Positions 33,862 to 45,098 of a DNA stretch of 64,000 nt are shown here, one piece after another (within the stretch, counting starts at the first letter, position 1; every line of letters starts with the position of its first letter). The notes below the pieces were generated by a model. The model saw only the letters and a program-made list of their open reading frames with translations. It was not told where the DNA came from and made no database searches. A program made the position numbers and the translations under genes. Source of the DNA: Branchipolynoe longqiensis (Eukaryota > Annelida > Polychaeta > Phyllodocida > Polynoidae); the NCBI GenBank assembly GCA_030323885.1, contig CM059191.1, positions 101,418,292 through 101,482,291 of the forward strand. The letters run 5' to 3'.

Positions 33862-34640
33862 AAGGAAGGACAGAAGGCAGAGGTGAAAAAAACCCATTTT
33901 ATTACATGATAAAATGAATGTCTGGAAATGTCAAATATAATGGACATGAGCTTAACGAAAAATGACATAGGGCAATGCGCTGACTACTGTTGCCCGTATA
34001 TGGTGACAGGTGGCAAAAGGCTAGTCAGGGGAGGTCTCTAAGTGGACCGTCCCTTTACGGAAACTGGCTAGCAGCCACCACCCTCCCCCCCAGCTCCTTC
34101 TCTTCTCTTCTCTTCTCTTCTTTTCACGTTGCATCAGTTACAGACTAGGACGAGGAGGAAGCGGCCACTCATGCATAATTCACGAAGGCAGAGACAGGAG
34201 TAGCATATAGTGGTTCTCTATTCATCAGGTTCATGTACAGTTCAGGGTTCAAAGGTCAATTCGGGTGCTAGTCTGGATGTCTCTGTTCAGTCCCTGGGGA
34301 CTTCAATCCCCGTTTGATGTTAGATGGGCCGGATCCAAACGCTCAACCCCTCCCGGTCTGTTCATTAGAGGTGTGGATGGGTGGGTGGGTGAAGAATGGT
34401 GGTGAAGTTGTCAAGTCGGCGCCTGGAGGAGTTGTATGGCCATGGAGGCAGTTTGATTTTGAATCTGGTCATGTGATGTTTTTGGCGGAAATTAGCGTCT
34501 GGCTCCTCCGGTAACTGGGCTGCGTGGCACCAGCATTGGTGCTAGGTGGCGCCACCGGAGTGCGGCGGCCGCTGGTTAGTTTGATCATTTTACGGTAAGC
34601 GGTGTCGGCCCGGTGTGTCATTTTGAGCCCCCCTGCCGCC
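33862..34640 (-). mobile_element. Possible terminal remnant of a Ngaro-type element
   Basis: The start (AAGGAAGGACAGAAGGCAGA, then AAAACCCATTTTATTA) resembles the B2 end of Ngaro-1 (9206-9260) in motif order. The region turns GC-rich towards 34640 like Ngaro-1. No gene is left. Low-confidence assignment. Confidence 0.35.
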
Positions 34641-35227
34641 ACCACGCGAATTAATCATGTTATGTTAACATAGACAATGCGGCCTATCATTAAGGTAATA
34701 AAACTAACTTAAATCACATTTAAAATAAAAGGAATTGATCTCCAGTTCGCAAGCAATGCACATTTCCAAAGGTAATGTGGGTAACGTGATGTGTTTAATT
34801 TCCATGGTCTTCCCTATAATCCTGCCGTCTTTACCCCTCAAAGCAGCTAATGTTACGGTTTGTAATTAAGGAAAGGTGCCTGAATGAAAAGGATTAGTTT
34901 GTGTGGGGATGTTTTTTACCTAAATTCTCACAAAATGTCAAATTAATCCTCACTTCTGTGGAACCAAATTATTTTTTTGCGGAAATTTAAAAATTAATAT
35001 TTATAATTCGAAAATGGTTCCATGTTATTTTCTCGAAAATGACAAGTAGGCCTAATTTGTATGAAATTAAAATTGCTTTTTTGTTGAAAATAAATTATGG
35101 ATAATTTAGTGAATGGGGCTAGTGGATTAATCTAGCAGGCGCTGTGAGTAATCAAGATGCGTCAACAGGAGCTCAAAGCACGATTTCAATTAGCCCTGGG
35201 GCGCTGGTTGCTCAGTCAGCAGCACAA
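34640..35227. other. AT-rich stretch, nothing recognised
   Basis: No gene or repeat supported. Confidence 0.5.
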
Positions 35228-35488
35228 GGGATTTGTTTGTTTGTTGGTGTTTTATGTACTAGCAACATCTAAGGTCATATCAGGACGGGTACCGACTTGT
35301 GACAGTCCGCTCTCATGGAGATTTTATAGTGCTGCCCCACTGGGAAATCAGGCTGCCGACACCATGACCCGATATCCCACTCAGTCACATTATCCTGACA
35401 CCGAGTTAATCAGTCCTTGCCCTATCCTAATAATGCCGAGCACCAGGCTAGGAAGCGACAAGTATCAATTTTTAAGTCATGTCTTTTG
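35228..35488 (-). mobile_element. SINE-1 copy lacking the tRNA head
   Basis: Tail and body match, ending at the AAGTATCAATTTTTAAGTCA segment. Everything 5' of that is absent. Confidence 0.82.
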
Positions 35489-35577
35489 TTGTAACAGACT
35501 CTTTTCACAGCTTTGCTTCTCGAATTTTCAGGTGTGTAGGCTGCAATAATACACCAGGGCTAGAAATTAGCAGGGAC

Positions 35578-36335
35578 AGGGGCCGTATGCACCAATCGGA
35601 GTTAGGGCCTTAACCGCGGCTAAGGTATCCCCGCAGGGCTAAAAGTGAAAATTCGGTATGCACCAATCGGAGTTAGGGCTAACCGCCGACCGTAGCCTCG
35701 GCTAAGTTAAACCATTTTCAAATCAGGTTTTACGCCTAGCCGGGGCGGTTAGTGTGCGTGTGAGGCTCTCAATCTATTGAATGCGATCATATTTAACAGA
35801 ATTACATACGCAATAAGTGAAATTTATTCAAATTAACCCTAAATTCGAACCCTCCTTAAGGCTACCGCCGCATTGGCGGCGATATTAATAGTTATATTTT
35901 CGAATCGACGAACGTAAAGTAAACAAATCGCCGCCGCCGCCACATCAACCTCCCTATCCATACTGGCGGCGACGGCGGTTTGTTTACCTTACGTTCGTCG
36001 ATTCGAAAATATAACTAGTAATATCGCCGCCAATGCGGCGGTAGCCTTAAGGAGGGTTCGAATTTAGGGTTAATTTGAATAAACTTCACTTATTGCGTAT
36101 GTAATTCTGTTAAATATGATCGCATTCAATAGATTTTAGCCAAATATATGGGTACAAACGCAGAGGGCATTCCCAAATCTATAAATAAACTCACGGTTAG
36201 CTATCCGCAGCGGCTAAAACATTGGTGCATACCGATTCACACATTTCTCAAAGCCCCCGCTACCCTGAGGTAGCTATCCGCGGCTAGAGCCTTAACTCCG
36301 GCTAAGCCTAACCCCGATTGGTGCATACGGCCCCT
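35578..36335. mobile_element. 758-bp foldback element
   Basis: The ends AGGGGCCGTATGCACCAATC and its complement are nearly perfect. A second, inner inverted repeat spans about 35775-36135 (arms of about 170 bp around a short loop near 35950), so almost half the element can form one hairpin. Its core shares sequence with the MITE at 37048-37609. Confidence 0.85.
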
Positions 36336-36814
36336 GGTGGCCTGAGGCCACAACAAATTCCGTTGGACCAGAATCACATCGGATACGGTGGTCCGGCGGT
36401 CCATTGAAATATTAGTTCTATTGAGTTGGAGATGGGTACTTTGCATAATTTATTTTCATTACTCTCAGACACAGAAGATGTGGAAGTTGAGGTTGGGAAG
36501 ACATGGCTTTTATTCGGGTGCCTCCACCCCATCATCATCAATTATGTTGGTATGAGAGCAGCAATGACCATAAGGTCATGATATATGATCAATTTATGGG
36601 ATGAGATGTAATATGCAGCACATATGATAATATAACATAGCAATAACATGCGATTATATGAGAAGATAACATTTAACATGCAGAGCAATTAAAATGAGTG
36701 ATGATAGAAGTTAATAATCAATATAATTATCAATTATTGATTATCATACCAGTTTGATAGTTCAATTGCTCGTGTGTCAATTGTATGATAGATAATAAAT
36801 TAAATGTCAAATAT

Positions 36815-36870
36815 CTTTAAATGTTGTTTGATTTGTTGTTTTGTGTTTTGATTGGCTCGGCCAATCATTC
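36815..36870 (-). repeat. B2 core of Ngaro-2
   Basis: It shares AAATGTTGTTTGATTTGTTG and following bases with B1 at 38775-38820. A minus-strand AATAAAAGCC signal at about 36510 suggests the element continues to near 36470. Confidence 0.6.
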
Positions 36871-37047
36871 AGCAGGTGTGGGTGGGCAGATGAATACACC
36901 AAACCAGTCGAAGGCAATGAATTCTATCAATTTTTTTAATTAATACTATCTAGAAACTACTGCAGTCACTACCGTTGTATTACACTAACTACCGAAATGC
37001 GATGTTTGTCAATTTCTAATAGAAATGAATGTCGTAGGATATTCTTA

Positions 37048-37609
37048 AGCCGTGTTTACACGGGCGAGTTAAAACGGCTCATATAATGCGCCTTGCCTAG
37101 TTCGCCTTACATTCGCCGTGTAAACGCGCCGCTGAGGTGGATTAGGGCTGATTCCCTTATATAGTTCGCTTCAAATAAACCATGTCTCGAGGTAGTTTAT
37201 ATGAATCGATTCAGCTGGTTCCCGGGCGGCGATAGTGTAAAATAGCAGTGCTCGCCAGCTACAGGCTCAGCTGTAACTAATCGCTGGTGCCCGGCAGTGT
37301 TAGGGACTGATTAGGCCGAAATCTATTGAATGTGATCATATGTAACAGAATTACATACTCAAATAATTAAATTCAATTAAATTAACCTTAAATTCCAAGC
37401 GATATTAACGTAGCAGCTTCATCGGCGTCGAATCGACGAGTGTAAACTAAACAAATAGCAGTGCTCACCGGCTACAGGCGCACCACTAAGGCTGCTGGTT
37501 CCTGGTCGCCAACAGACTTTCAAACACGCTAGTGTAAACGCGCCACTACTTCGCTTCATATAAATCGATTTGCCTAATTCGCTTCACAATTGCCCGTGTA
37601 AACACGGCT
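37048..37609. mobile_element. 562-bp MITE, PIF/Harbinger-like ends
   Basis: Perfect inverted ends AGCCGTGTTTACACGGGC are flanked by the 3-bp duplication TTA (37045-37047, 37610-37612), as for PIF/Harbinger. No transposase frame. The core (about 37318-37470) matches part of the foldback at 35578-36335. Confidence 0.82.
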
Positions 37610-37858
37610 TTAGTCAAAACACTACTAGTCTACAGTATAATATCTATAGAAATATAAAGCACCAGTATCATAATAAACTAACATCTTAGTTCAAATAACT
37701 CCTGGTCGACAGTTATACAATCTATTAAATATAAAGTTCTAGTCACAATGTCATGTTGTGCACAGTATTACTAAACATACGGTGTTAAAGAACGTTGTGG
37801 TCACCGATATGTAAATGGTACCAGTCCTAACGTTCAGAACTCATCGTGGTCACCAATA

Positions 37859-38427
37859 TGTAAAGTCGATGGCTGGCATCTGTGGGTTGTGTAGGCAGGC
37901 TATATGAAATCAATACAGGCAAGAAGAGAAAGGAAGAGTATAAAGAATGAAATTAGAGTGAGATCTTCTACCATTCAGGTTTATTATTATATAGTGGTAC
38001 ATGGATCTGGTTTGGCATAGCACCTGACCATTATCTCCAATCAGCAACAAGCATTTCTAGTTCCACCAATGAACAGTAAGCATTCTGGGGTCACCATGGC
38101 TACTGTGATCTACCTACCACCACCATGTGGTGTGGCTGCTTGGCCTGCACCTGCCTGCTGTGTGTGTGTGGTGATCCGTGACTAACAGTTGGGGGGAGGG
38201 GGTAGTGAGCAGAGCTCTTGTGGCTCCTTACACACTATCACTAGTGCCTCATTCACACTATCTACCTAATACACAATGACTATTGACCATAATTAAAGAA
38301 TCACCAGCAACTACATAAATACATTCATGCACCTGGCCCTATACATCATTTACATTAATAGACCATTTGTACTCCAGTATAGACCATTTGCATTCCCCAC
38401 CAATGCGTTTTATGGGTATATTTTACA
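37859..38427 (-). mobile_element. LTR-C copy with short internal remnant
   Basis: The minus strand starts TGTAAAATATACCC at 38427 and ends in TTTACA at 37859. It is followed by a primer-binding-like TGGTGACCACGA, and near 37808 a second similar TTTACATATCGGTGACCAC. It was inserted at the inner edge of Ngaro-2 A2. Confidence 0.75.
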
Positions 38428-38429
38428 AG

Positions 38430-38768
38430 AGGTTTGTAGATGTAAGCCAGTCGGAGAGGCTGTTGCAGACTGACCACCAGATGGGGTCGAGTCATGGGCT
38501 CCAGTTTGTGCTGTGATCTGATTGGTGGTTTGGTGTGGATGTCTGTCCAGTATGTGGTTTGTGATTGGTTGGCCAAGGGCAGGTGTGGAGTGTCGGTGTG
38601 GAAGCCCCCTCCCCTGCCAGTTGGGTTCCCATGGGAGCCCCCCCACACCCCCACCCACCCACCCCCACTACCCCAGCAGCTGTGGCAGGGGTGGGGGGTG
38701 AGGGGGGGGGGCGTGTCAGCTTTGCGGTCCCTGCACCCAGCAATGAACCTGAATGAGTGTCCCCGCTC
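38430..38768 (-). repeat. A2 of Ngaro-2
   Basis: About 90% identical to A1 (43547-43880) over the full length, with indels in the C/G-rich part. Confidence 0.85.
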
Positions 38769-38845
38769 TTTGATAAATGTTGTTTGATTTGTTGTTTTGT
38801 GTTTTGATTGGCTTGGCAAATCAGTTAGCCAAGCCATATTAGTTG
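38768..38845 (-). repeat. B1 of Ngaro-2
   Basis: It lies between the recombinase stop (38839) and A2 and shares its core with 36815-36870. Confidence 0.65.
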
Positions 38846-39246
38846 TGTGTTGCGTTGATGAGTGCTTTGTTGACCTTATTAGAGTCTCTCGTGTTTATAT
38901 AAATTTTGTGGGCATTTGAAGCCCAGCCTCCAAAGTGCTGGACTTCTAGTTTGGAGCTGCCTGATGCAAATATGACAGTGACTGCCGCCTTCCTTATGGC
39001 ATGTAGTGTGTATGGAGCTTGTACCGCAGTGGCGATCTGGGTGGTGCACCATTCCCTAGTGATGTAGGGGATGGCCATTGTGGCTCCATCAGTGGGGAAG
39101 GTGAGTAGTGGCTGTTTGTGGGTGGTTGTTGGTGCCTCGAGTAGCATGGAGCGGTATGCTTGCATGGTGGATGTGGAGCTTGCTCTGTCTGATCTCAACG
39201 TCGTCCCAGGTTGTGTGCCAGGTGGGGTTGAAGGTGGCATCTGATC

Positions 39247-39277
<31 letters not shown>

Positions 39278-39720
39278 CTCTGACTGTCATGCTCCTGTAA
39301 AGAACATTATGAGGATGGCCATAGCCACCACTCTGCCCTGCGGGTTCTTTTGTAGTTTTCACACTGCCGCTTTTATGACTGGTATCAGGGCATCTGGGGC
39401 TGGCCTTGGCATGTGTGACTTGGACCATCTCAGTGCGTCGATGGCCAGTTGCACCGTTATGTGGCCTAGTGGCTGTGTCGGGGCCTCGTGGATGCGGAAG
39501 TACATTCTTAGGTGTGGCGGAAGTACATTCTTAGGTGTGATGCAGAATTGGCGATGGAGGATGGGCACTGTCGGCCCACTAGTTCCTCTAGCCAGCAAGT
39601 ACTTCAAGAGGTGTTGGCTTGAGAGGTGCCACCCTGTATGTCATGCAGTGATGTGTGTACATGTTGATGGTCGTGCGGTAGTTCGCCCAGGTGCCTTGTG
39701 CCCTGGCAGCATCCTGCCTC
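38839..39720 (-). pseudogene. Tyrosine recombinase of Ngaro-2, broken
   Basis: The N-terminal core-binding part begins in the frame that also carries the RNase H end (TSAEARQDAARAQGTWANYRT at about 39715). It changes frame near 39600 (MKYLLARGTSGPTVPILHRQ) and again around a run of 28 G (39247-39274). The last frame (to the stop at 38839) contains the catalytic block HAIRKAAVTVIFASG, GGWAS and the tyrosine in HKIYIN. The first catalytic arginine region is not clearly readable. Non-functional as sequenced. Confidence 0.8.
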
Positions 39721-40130
39721 GCCTCCGCTGACGTGTCGTGTAGGCCGGACCTGTGTGGGGTGAGAGGGTCGAGTTGTTGGTATGCGGTTATGATGGGAAT
39801 AACTGGCTTTATGTTTCTAGCAGTGCATATTCTAATGACATTGGTATGGTGTAGGTGGCTTATGTGTGCTGTATTGAGTGCATCGGCGAGCTCGTTCTGG
39901 TCGCTGGGTATGTGTCTGTAGGTTACGCGAATGTTGTTCATGGCCTGAAACATCCATGTGCCCCTAGCAATTTGGAGGAGCCGTGGGTTATGGCCATGGC
40001 CTGTTGCTAGTACTTGAACTGCTGCAGTGTTGTCACAGTTTATTAGCGCGTGTCCTCCAGCCGGTTCGTGTTTAGCCAATGTGTGGAGTGCTACGAGGAT
40101 GTTGGCTGCCCCCACTGGTTGATGATGTCT
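39588..40130 (-). pseudogene. RNase H of Ngaro-2, partial frame
   Basis: Visible signatures are NILVALHTLAKH in the helix that normally carries the catalytic Glu, INCDNTAAVQVLATG (Asp) and NELADALNTAH (Asp). The first strand with its Asp lies upstream in another frame, around 40190, where the product reads CRCMHGRHRGSR and is disturbed. RNase H removes the RNA strand during element copying. Confidence 0.75.
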
Positions 40131-40178
40131 GGGTCATCACTGGTGTCATTGGCTAGTTGGGCAGAGTAGGCGCTTGTG

Positions 40179-41360
40179 CTATCTGCTACCCCGATGCCTC
40201 CCATGCATGCATCGACAACTATTTTGGTAGTACACTGATTTGTCAGTGTTAGTGATGTCCTGTTCCAACTCCGGGAACAAGGCCATGTCCCACCTCATCT
40301 CGTCGGTGACTACTGCCCAGTGGCTAGTCATGCTGTATAGGTCATACAGTGACATGTGCATGCGTTGATGGTCGTGCAGTAGTTCGCCCAGATGCCTGGT
40401 GCCCTGGCGGCATCCTGCACCGCCTCCGCAGCCTCCACGCTGCCTGTGGAGGAGTCGTCTGACAAACAGCTGGGCCAGTTGCACACATTTAGATATGTGG
40501 AGTAACTTCCCTAGGAGCGACTGCAGCTGTTTTCGTGTTATATGTTCCCTGCCTGCTGTTGTGCATACGAGTCTGATGCTGCTGTTGACTTTATCTCTCA
40601 CATGGTTAGGATCATGTCCTGGGCATTGATGCATATGCCCAGCCATTGTACTTTGGTGGCTGGCTGTTGTGTCTTCTTGACGGCTTCTGATAACCCGAGG
40701 TCGCTGAATATTTGTTGCGTTATCCAGAAGTGTCATTGGCATGTTTGCTTGTCACTTGCGACAAGCTCTCTCTCAGTATGTAGACTATGGCCTTGGGGAC
40801 TCATTGTACATGGCAGCTGTATCCTCAGGCGCCAAATGGTACTGATGTGTCAAGGTAATATCTATCTCGTCATCTTGCACCCAGGAGGGGCCAGCCAAGG
40901 GGCAGGGTCTGAAGTTTTTGTAGGCCCTGCTTATGTCCATCGTGAACATGAAACTCCCCTTGCCGGCCTCCTCAACTCCTTTGTGAAGCCATCTACTGTC
41001 GGGAGGCAGTGCTCCCTTGTTTGCAGTTTTTTTTTTTATGTACGCATTAATTGAAGTGTCTCTCGGAAATAACATATCAGCTATTATGCGTAGTTTAGTT
41101 GGGTCTGATTTCTCATGAGTCATTAATGGCGATACATGAAACTATTCAATAAAAGGAGTCTGTTTGAATGGGCCGGATATGTGGCTCCAAAACTTACTTC
41201 CTTGGTTATGTAATTGTCCACTTCTGCTGGATGCTGGGGTGGTTGAGCGTTTGAGAGGTGTTGGATATTGGTCCCATGTATCCGAGTGGGAATCCATAGT
41301 CCATAAAATCTATTAGCTGCCGATGGTAGGGCGAGTCGGATAGATTTTTCCACCATTGTT
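40179..41360 (-). pseudogene. Reverse transcriptase of Ngaro-2, broken
   Basis: From 41356 the frame shows the lead-in (NIQHLSNAQPPQHPAEVDNY). After a frame change near 41123 it continues with SDPTKLRIIADMLFPRDTS and GKGSFMFTMDISRAYKNFRP (first catalytic Asp). The YxDD region (about 40740-40785) is damaged, with another frame change. The thumb with ITRKQLQSLLGKLLHISKCV follows to 40179. At least three frame breaks are present. The best-preserved part resembles DIRS/Ngaro RT more than LTR-element RT. Confidence 0.8.
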
Positions 41361-41399
41361 GTATGTTAAGTCCGGATGGGACGTGTAGATGGGCTGATA

Positions 41400-42589
41400 C
41401 GGTGTTGGGCAGTCCGGTGCGCTTTACTGCCGTCTATATGGCAGTAATTTTGCTGTCTAGTCCATCTCATAGAGCTGGCCAGTGATGGCGCAAGGTTGGG
41501 TGAATGCCCCTGGCTTGGGGTCTATGCGGCTGTAGTGTAATATTACTGCAACCTGGGCACAGTAGTGATGTATGACATCAAAGTCAATAACGGTGTATAT
41601 GTCACCATTGTGTCCATGGGCGGGGCCACCACCCGCATCACCCCCCACCAACACACCCTTTATCCGGGCCGCGTGCATCATTGGCCGTGTTAGTATGGGC
41701 TTAAAGTGGCATAGTGGGTGGTGGGTATGCAGGTATAGCAATACCTCAGGGAGTTTGATGCCCCTGCCTTGCAGAGTTGTAAACCACTGCCTTGTGGTAC
41801 AGGTCCTTGACAGAACCGAAGGCTAAGGGAGCAAACCCTAAACAGAAAAACCATGTCACTGTGGCAGCATTAAGGGCGGTTGATGTATGGAACTCCCAAC
41901 ATCTCCCGACCTGCCACTGCAGGGACAAATAGTTTTGCGCCTGTCTTGACATGTTCTTGCCGGTGTGAAACCTCTATTTGCTCCCCGAGAGAGTGCCGCT
42001 GGTAACTTGCAAAAGCCAGCAGCACTTCAACACTTTTGCAGGCAGCTTTCATGAAATGTACAACCGCACAAAGCGGAGAGCGGCAGTCAAGTAATGAAAG
42101 CAGTCTTTGTCGCATCGCGACCGACAGCATGATGATGATGATGGGTGGTGGGTGCAGCGTGATGCTGTGGTGCGAGGAGTGTTGTTGTAACAGTTCACTC
42201 CAATTGTCTTCTTCCGGCATTGCTGCTCGGTGTGCTCATAGTACACTTGGTATGTTTTGTAACAAGATGTGCATGCGTGCATCATGTCCTGCGAACCGTC
42301 TTAATGGTGCTGCTTCTCGTTACAGTGTCTGCCCGAGTTGAAGACTGTGCACGGCCGCTCATGGGGCTCTGCCTCGATGCGCCCCCTGCCAGTCTTGTCA
42401 GTCACTGGTGTTGGTCCGTGGTCGTCCCTGCTGTGGGTGGGGTAGCTGTTTTGGGTGGTGCAGAAGGTGGCACAGTCATTTGGGATTTCCTGGTGGTCGT
42501 GCCAGCTGATTTCCTCTTCTCAACCATGTCGAATATGTTTTAGGACCATTCCCTTAAGGTGTGCCATGGTTTGCGCGTGCAGTCGTCGG
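41400..42589 (-). other. Degraded gag-pol junction of Ngaro-2
   Basis: No frame stays open for long. It probably contains the gag C-terminus and the pol N-terminus. A LINE-B tail is inserted (42066-42146). Confidence 0.4.
42066..42146 (+). mobile_element. LINE-B 3' end nested in Ngaro-2
   Basis: GGAGAGCGGCAGTCAAGTAA through (TGATGA)n as in the other LINE-B ends. Confidence 0.82.
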
Positions 42590-43537
42590 TTATGCACTTG
42601 AGATGTTCGAACAGATGTGGAAAGTCACAACCGTTGTATGCTTTCCAATCCGCATGTACTCTCGCTCTGTCATGGTGGTGTGCGCTGCCAGCTTTTGTGC
42701 CAACGAAATGCACCCTGGCCGTTTCAGATACATGTAAGGCTTTGATATCAGGTTTGTAATAAACATGTCATGGAGAATAGCCTTCCTACATTCAAGATGC
42801 CTGTGTCTCGCCTGGTATCTGTCGATGGCGTCCTCCTCCAGTTGGTCATCACGATTCCGGCACTGGTTCGCTCCACCTCTGGTATTTGACCTCCTGCGGG
42901 CGCCCGCCTTTTCGGGCAGTTGTGGGTACATGTTCCGCCTCTGCTCGCCACTCCACCTGTTGGGGGAGCGCTCCTGGATGGGGGAGGCTGACGGTACCCA
43001 GTGGGGTCTGTCGTACCGGTCCCAGACATTGTCCCTGTGATGTGCCGGTGGTGATTGTGCGCGTCTGCATGCTGGTAGTGGTGACAGTTCCCTGGGTGGC
43101 CTCCCGTGTGCGTGTTGGCGGTGCGCGGTCCTCCAACTGCTGTTGAATGGCATCTGTATAGCCTCCATCCTTGCTTCCATGTGTGTGGCCATCCTCCCCT
43201 CCATCTCACTAATCCGGCAGTCCAGGCTGGCCTCGTCCGTTTGCCTTGGGGCGTGATTGCCGCTGCCCCGGCTCCACATAGGAATCGTCCAATTTACCAT
43301 CAGTCCCCTGGAGGTGTTGTGTGGGTTGCATCTGCTGGTTCCGGCCCGGGGCGTGCTGCTGGTGGTGCCCTGGAATTGCATGCTGTCTCCGAGCTGCATC
43401 GGGGGTGTGTTGCGTGCTCCCTGTTGGCTTTCCCTGAGTTGTATGGGTCGTGTTGTAGATGCGCCTTTCTGAGTGCTGGCCTTGACTGTGGGTCCACAGA
43501 CCATCTTTTTTGCTGATGAAATCTGTCGCGACATCAT
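42590..43537 (-). CDS. Gag-like ORF1 of Ngaro-2
   Basis: 315 codons without interruption, starting 10 bp inside A1 on the minus strand, the position of gag in Ngaro-1. The N-terminal third is Gln/Ser/Thr/Pro-rich. A short amphipathic segment (ISEMEGRMATHMEARMEAIQ) corresponds in place to that of Ngaro-1 gag. Next come an Arg/Pro-rich part and a C-terminal stretch (LECRKAILHDMFITNLISKP to EYMRIGKHTTV). That stretch resembles the gag core in spacing only, and I see no zinc knuckle. The true C-terminus may be lost by frameshift. The assignment rests on position. Confidence 0.55.
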   Translation of the reverse strand: MMSRQISSAKKMVCGPTVKASTQKGASTTRPIQLRESQQGARNTPPMQLGDSMQFQGTTSSTPRAGTSRCNPHNTSRGLMVNWTIPMWSRGSGNHAPRQTDEASLDCRISEMEGRMATHMEARMEAIQMPFNSSWRTAHRQHAHGRPPRELSPLPACRRAQSPPAHHRDNVWDRYDRPHWVPSASPIQERSPNRWSGEQRRNMYPQLPEKAGARRRSNTRGGANQCRNRDDQLEEDAIDRYQARHRHLECRKAILHDMFITNLISKPYMYLKRPGCISLAQKLAAHTTMTEREYMRIGKHTTVVTFHICSNISSA

Positions 43538-43546
43538 TGAATAAGA

Positions 43547-43880
43547 GGTCTGTAGATGTGGTCAGTCAGAGAGGCCGTTGCAAACTGACCACCAAATGGG
43601 GTGGAGTCATGGGCTCCAGTTTGTGCTGTGATCTGATTGGTGGTTTGGTGTGGAGGTGTGGAGGTGTGGCCAGTATGTGGTTTGTGATTGGTTGGCCAGG
43701 GGGGCAGGTGTGGAGTGTCTGTGTGGAAGCCCCCTTCCCTGCCAGTTGGGTTCCCATGGGGGCCCCCCACACCCCTCTCCCCCACCTCGGCGGCAGTGGC
43801 AGGGGTGGAGGGTGAGGGGGGCGTGTCAGCTTCGTGGTCCCTGCGCCCAGTAATGAACCCAAATGAGCATCCCCCCTCAT
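43547..43880 (-). repeat. A1 of Ngaro-2 (5' terminus)
   Basis: Direct repeat of A2 (38430-38768). The outer limit is about 43880, where similarity ends. Confidence 0.85.
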
Positions 43881-43899
43881 TCTGGACAATTTATTCATC

Positions 43900-44560
43900 A
43901 AATTTGTTCATAAATGTTTGTATCGTGTTCCTTACGCATAAAAACATAGGTATAGACACCTTTCTTGTGCTAATTGTATGTTCCATCACTGAGTTATTGT
44001 AGGAAAACTGATTTTTCATGATGGCGTCGGTTAATTGCATTTTCCAGCCGTTTCCACCAAATTTAACATCCTAGACTTTTGATATGTTTCAAAGGGGATA
44101 AAACTGAAATACATAGCAGTGAAAAAAATTCTGTTGCAATTAGTGTGATATTTTCCCACAAAATCGACTAGAATGACTAGACTGGGGTATTGCAATGCGC
44201 AGTTCCCCTAGTGGCAGAATTGGGAAGTGAACTGCAGTGCCCCCTGATGAGGGGACAGGGCAGCGCTTTAGTAAACATGATAGCCTGGTTCCAAATGCGG
44301 CAGCACCGTTGAGAGGGGGGGAGGGGGTGGGCAGCAGGTAGGGTCCCAATGGAAGCTTTGCGTGACTTGCATTTAGTGTCCATTTAGTCCGCGAAGCAGC
44401 GCTAGTGAACCGACACAGAATCCACCCTGGATGTCTAGTTGAGCCTGCAACATTGTTGGTGTGAGCTTCGACTTGTAAGTGGTGTACAGAATAGAGGATG
44501 TTTGGAAGAGCCTTTTTTTCACTCTGAGTTTTTTGGGGGTTTATATTTGTATATTAGTTG
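43900..44560. other. No recognisable feature
   Basis: Single-copy-looking sequence with a G-rich stretch at 44315-44340. No supportable gene. Confidence 0.5.
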
Positions 44561-44564
44561 ATTA

Positions 44565-44766
44565 AGTAGGGGAAATTTCAATCACGGACAAGTGGTCTTC
44601 CTCATTCCACTGCTCCTCGCCATATCCTAGTGATGCCAAACCCCAATATTAGCGACAAGTATCAATTTTTTATGTCATAAGTTTGACTGGGCCAGGGTTC
44701 AAATCGCACGACCTACCAAAATAGGAGGTGGGTGCTCAACTCATTGGGTCATCCCGTTTGGCTAAA
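44565..44766 (-). mobile_element. Chimeric SINE (SINE-1 head/body plus SINE-2 tail)
   Basis: On the minus strand the first about 135 bp match the SINE-1 head and start of body (GATACTTGTCGCTAATATTG). The last about 65 bp match the SINE-2 3' end (AGCAGTGGAATGAGGAAGAC, TGAAATTTCCCCTACTTAA). The same junction occurs at 46188-46384. Confidence 0.8.
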
Positions 44767-45042
44767 AATAATCTGCATATTAAATGAAAAGAATAGAGAA
44801 TGTTGTCGTTATTTGTCTGTATTAAGATAACCTGCCTTTCAAATGTGGTGGATATAAAGAATAGAATGGATTAGTCCTCCACTCGCTTATGACCCTGTCA
44901 CATTACAATGCTTCTCGCCGGCGTGCCGCCAATGCGCAAAATCACTTTTAATCATTGAGACACATCAAACTTTTCGGCGTCAGCGCAACATATTGGTAGC
45001 GTGCGGCCGACGTTGTGAGAAAAAAAACAAAAAAGTTTGGTG

Positions 45043-45094
45043 CGGTGTCCTGATATGACCTTAGATGTTGCTAGGACATAAAACAACAACAAAC
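45043..45094 (+). mobile_element. SINE-1 tail fragment
   Basis: The last about 50 bp of SINE-1, ending in ACAACAACAAAC, directly followed by a SINE-2 copy. Confidence 0.75.
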
Positions 45095-45098
45095 TGTG

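Larger units (their letters stand above)
36470..43880 (-). mobile_element. Ngaro-2: degenerate Ngaro-type retrotransposon with nested insertions
   Basis: On the minus strand the order is A1 (43880-43547), gag, RT, RNase H, tyrosine recombinase, B1 (38845-38768), A2 (38768-38430), and, beyond inserted material, a B2 candidate (about 36870-36470). The B match is short but clear (about 40 bp around CACAAAACAACAAATCAAAC on the minus strand). Inserted are an LTR-C (37859-38427), a MITE (37048-37609) and a LINE-B tail (42066-42146). It is less GC-rich than Ngaro-1, and the genes are heavily broken. Confidence 0.8.
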
